NCBI RefSeq assembly: GCF_963975745.1
Contig: NZ_CAXBIB010000008.1
Coordinates: 62,001-126,000, forward strand
Direction of reading: 5' to 3'
Length of the DNA: 64,000 nt
Origin: Parvibaculum sp963975745
GTDB lineage: Bacteria; Pseudomonadota; Alphaproteobacteria; Parvibaculales; Parvibaculaceae
Notes under the pieces: generated by a model
What the model was told of the DNA's origin: nothing
What the model saw: the letters and a program-made list of their open reading frames with translations, nothing else
Database searches by the model: none
Shown: piece after piece, positions 62,272-64,000 of the stretch
Position numbering within the stretch: the stretch's first letter is position 1
Layout: every line of letters begins with the position of its first letter
Program-made: the position numbers and the translations under genes

Positions 62272-63981
62272 TTGGCTAACACCACAAGCGCGCTCAACCC
62301 GAGCCGCGAAGATTTTGCCGCCCTGCTGGAGCAGTCCTTTTCCGAAAGCAGCATGCAGGAAGGCTCCGTCATCAAGGGGACGGTCGTCGCCATCGAAAAC
62401 GACCTCGCCATCGTCGATGTCGGCCTCAAGACCGAAGGCCGCGTCGCTCTCAAGGAATTCGCAACGCCCGGCAAACCCGCCAACATCAATGTCGGCGACA
62501 TCGTCGAGGTCTATCTCGAGCGCATTGAAAACGCGATGGGCGAAGCGGTGCTCAGCCGCGAAAAAGCCAAGCGCGAAGAAAGCTGGATCCGCCTCGAAGT
62601 GGCCTTCGAGAAGCAGGATCGCGTCGAGGGTCAGATCTTCGGTCGCGTCAAGGGTGGCTTCACTGTCGATCTCGACGGCGCCGTGGCCTTCCTGCCCGGC
62701 AGTCAGGTCGATATCCGTCCGGTGCGCGATGTAACGCCGCTGATGAACATTCCGCAGCCTTTCCAGATCCTGAAGATGGACAAGCGGCGCGGCAACATCG
62801 TCGTCTCGCGTCGCGCCGTGCTCGAAGAGACCCGCGCCGAACAGCGCCAGGAACTGGTCGAGAATCTCAAGGAAGGCCAGGTACTCGAAGGCGTCGTCAA
62901 GAACATCACCGACTATGGTGCTTTCGTCGATCTCGGCGGCGTCGACGGTCTGTTGCATGTGACCGATATCGCATGGCGGCGCGTCAACCATCCGACCGAA
63001 GTTCTGTCGATCGGCCAGACACTGAAAGTCCAGGTCATCAAGGTCAATCACGACACGCAGCGCATCTCGCTCGGCATGAAGCAGCTTGAAGCCGACCCGT
63101 GGGAGGGCGTCGAAGCGAAATATCCGCTTGAGGCGCGCTTCAAGGGTCGCGTCACCAACATCACCGACTACGGTGCGTTTGTGGAACTCGAGCCCGGCGT
63201 CGAAGGCCTCGTCCATGTCTCCGAAATGAGCTGGACCAAGAAGAACGTGCATCCGGGCAAGATCGTTTCCACCTCGCAGGAAGTGGAAGTGATGGTCCTC
63301 GAAGTCGATCCGGTAAAGCGCCGCATCTCGCTTGGCCTCAAGCACTGCATGGACAATCCCTGGGCGACCTTCGCCGAGAAATATCCGGCCGGCACGATCG
63401 TCGAAGGCGAGATCAAGAACATTACCGAGTTCGGTCTTTTCATCGGCCTTGATGCCGATGTCGACGGCATGGTGCACATGTCCGATCTCGACTGGAACCG
63501 TCCGGGCGAAGAAGCCATGCAGGACTACCAGAAGGGCCAGGTCGTGAAGGCGGTGGTGCTCGACGTCGACACCGAGAAGGAGCGCATCTCGCTCGGTATC
63601 AAGCAGCTCTCGGGCGACCCGATGGAATCGCTGGGTGACATCCGCAAGGGTGCGGTCGTGACCTGCACGGTGACGGGCGTCACCGACAATGGACTTGAGG
63701 TTTCTGTCGGCGACGACGACATGTCGGCGTTCATTCGCCGTGCCGAGCTTGCACGCGATCGTGCGGATCAGCGGCCGGAACGTTTCTCGGTCGGCGACAA
63801 GGTCGACGCTCGCGTCACACAGTTCGATCGTGCCGCCCGCAAGATCCAGCTTTCGATCAAGGCACTTGAAATCGCTGAAGAAAAGGAAGCGGTGGCGCAG
63901 TATGGCTCGTCGGATTCCGGCGCGTCGCTCGGCGACATCCTGGGTGCAGCGCTCAACAAGGCCAGCACCGACGAGAAATAA
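62272..63981 (+). CDS. rpsA: 30S ribosomal protein S1
   Basis: 569-residue RNA-binding protein that brings mRNAs to the 30S subunit. Six S1 (OB-fold) repeats are visible, with ITDYGAFVDLGGVDGLLHVTDIAW and ITDYGAFVELEPGVEGLVHVSEMSW as clear examples (repeats 3 and 4). It starts at a TTG at 62272 (reading MANTTSALNPSRED), nine bases after CAGGAG; longer frames upstream lack a ribosome-binding site. The 195-bp gap after cmk contains TTGACG near 62120 but no convincing -10; S1 autoregulates through its leader in other species. The stop TAA is complete. Confidence 0.96.
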   Translation: MANTTSALNPSREDFAALLEQSFSESSMQEGSVIKGTVVAIENDLAIVDVGLKTEGRVALKEFATPGKPANINVGDIVEVYLERIENAMGEAVLSREKAKREESWIRLEVAFEKQDRVEGQIFGRVKGGFTVDLDGAVAFLPGSQVDIRPVRDVTPLMNIPQPFQILKMDKRRGNIVVSRRAVLEETRAEQRQELVENLKEGQVLEGVVKNITDYGAFVDLGGVDGLLHVTDIAWRRVNHPTEVLSIGQTLKVQVIKVNHDTQRISLGMKQLEADPWEGVEAKYPLEARFKGRVTNITDYGAFVELEPGVEGLVHVSEMSWTKKNVHPGKIVSTSQEVEVMVLEVDPVKRRISLGLKHCMDNPWATFAEKYPAGTIVEGEIKNITEFGLFIGLDADVDGMVHMSDLDWNRPGEEAMQDYQKGQVVKAVVLDVDTEKERISLGIKQLSGDPMESLGDIRKGAVVTCTVTGVTDNGLEVSVGDDDMSAFIRRAELARDRADQRPERFSVGDKVDARVTQFDRAARKIQLSIKALEIAEEKEAVAQYGSSDSGASLGDILGAALNKASTDEK

Positions 63982-64000
63982 GGTTGCTACGGGCGGGGCG

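Overview
The window (about 62-65% GC by eye, with GTG and TTG starts, CP4-type aroA next to cmk and rpsA, a TIGR02300 zinc-ribbon protein, DUF1150, and lptC-lptA-lptB-rpoN-hpf-ptsN synteny) is chromosomal DNA of an alphaproteobacterium. The gene mix resembles Parvibaculum-like Rhizobiales, but that placement is inference. I see no insertion sequence, prophage, CRISPR array or obvious pseudogene.

Layout. 0-5.5 kb: a truncated alpha/beta hydrolase, small housekeeping genes, queG, a GST and an NDUFA9-like protein. 5.7-11.8 kb: tRNA-Leu(CAG), rnd, then the LPS-export/sigma-54 block lptC-lptA-lptB-rpoN-hpf-ptsN, closed by a strong terminator. 11.8-13.6 kb: DUF1150, Hsp20 behind a sigma-32-like promoter, and Fe-type sodB. 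13.6-19.1 kb: an SLC13 permease and a ferric-iron ABC transporter whose three genes form two divergent units. 19.2-31.1 kb: two RND adaptor/permease pairs; the first is followed by a CoA hydrolase/transferase and a GST, the second is led by a PadR repressor. 31-34.9 kb: an FAH-family enzyme, recQ and a DUF3108 protein. 34.9-41.7 kb: a tightly overlapping minus-strand LIV-type ABC transporter operon containing an acyl-CoA synthetase. 42-47.5 kb: crotonase, nitronate monooxygenase and two Baeyer-Villiger-type flavin monooxygenases. 47.6-59.3 kb: an FNR-type regulator divergent from a complete chemotaxis cluster (globin-coupled receptor, soluble multi-PAS kinase, cheA-REC, cheW, cheY, cheZ, cheB, cheR). 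59.3-64 kb: tRNA-Ala(GGC), the TIGR02300 gene, aroA, cmk and rpsA.

The most interesting signals are non-coding. Two unlinked minus-strand genes, the ferric-iron binding protein and one flavin monooxygenase, are each preceded by three CTGTCA-type heptamers at an exact 11-bp period, the architecture of PhoB boxes. The iron gene also has a near-consensus Fur box, and the monooxygenase has a leader with overlapping, mutually exclusive GC hairpins. The 44-53 kb segment groups O2-consuming flavoenzymes, a cysteine-rich FNR-type regulator and a heme-globin aerotaxis receptor, suggesting an oxygen-centred locus. The lptA-lptB gap holds crossing inverted repeats next to the lptB ribosome-binding site.
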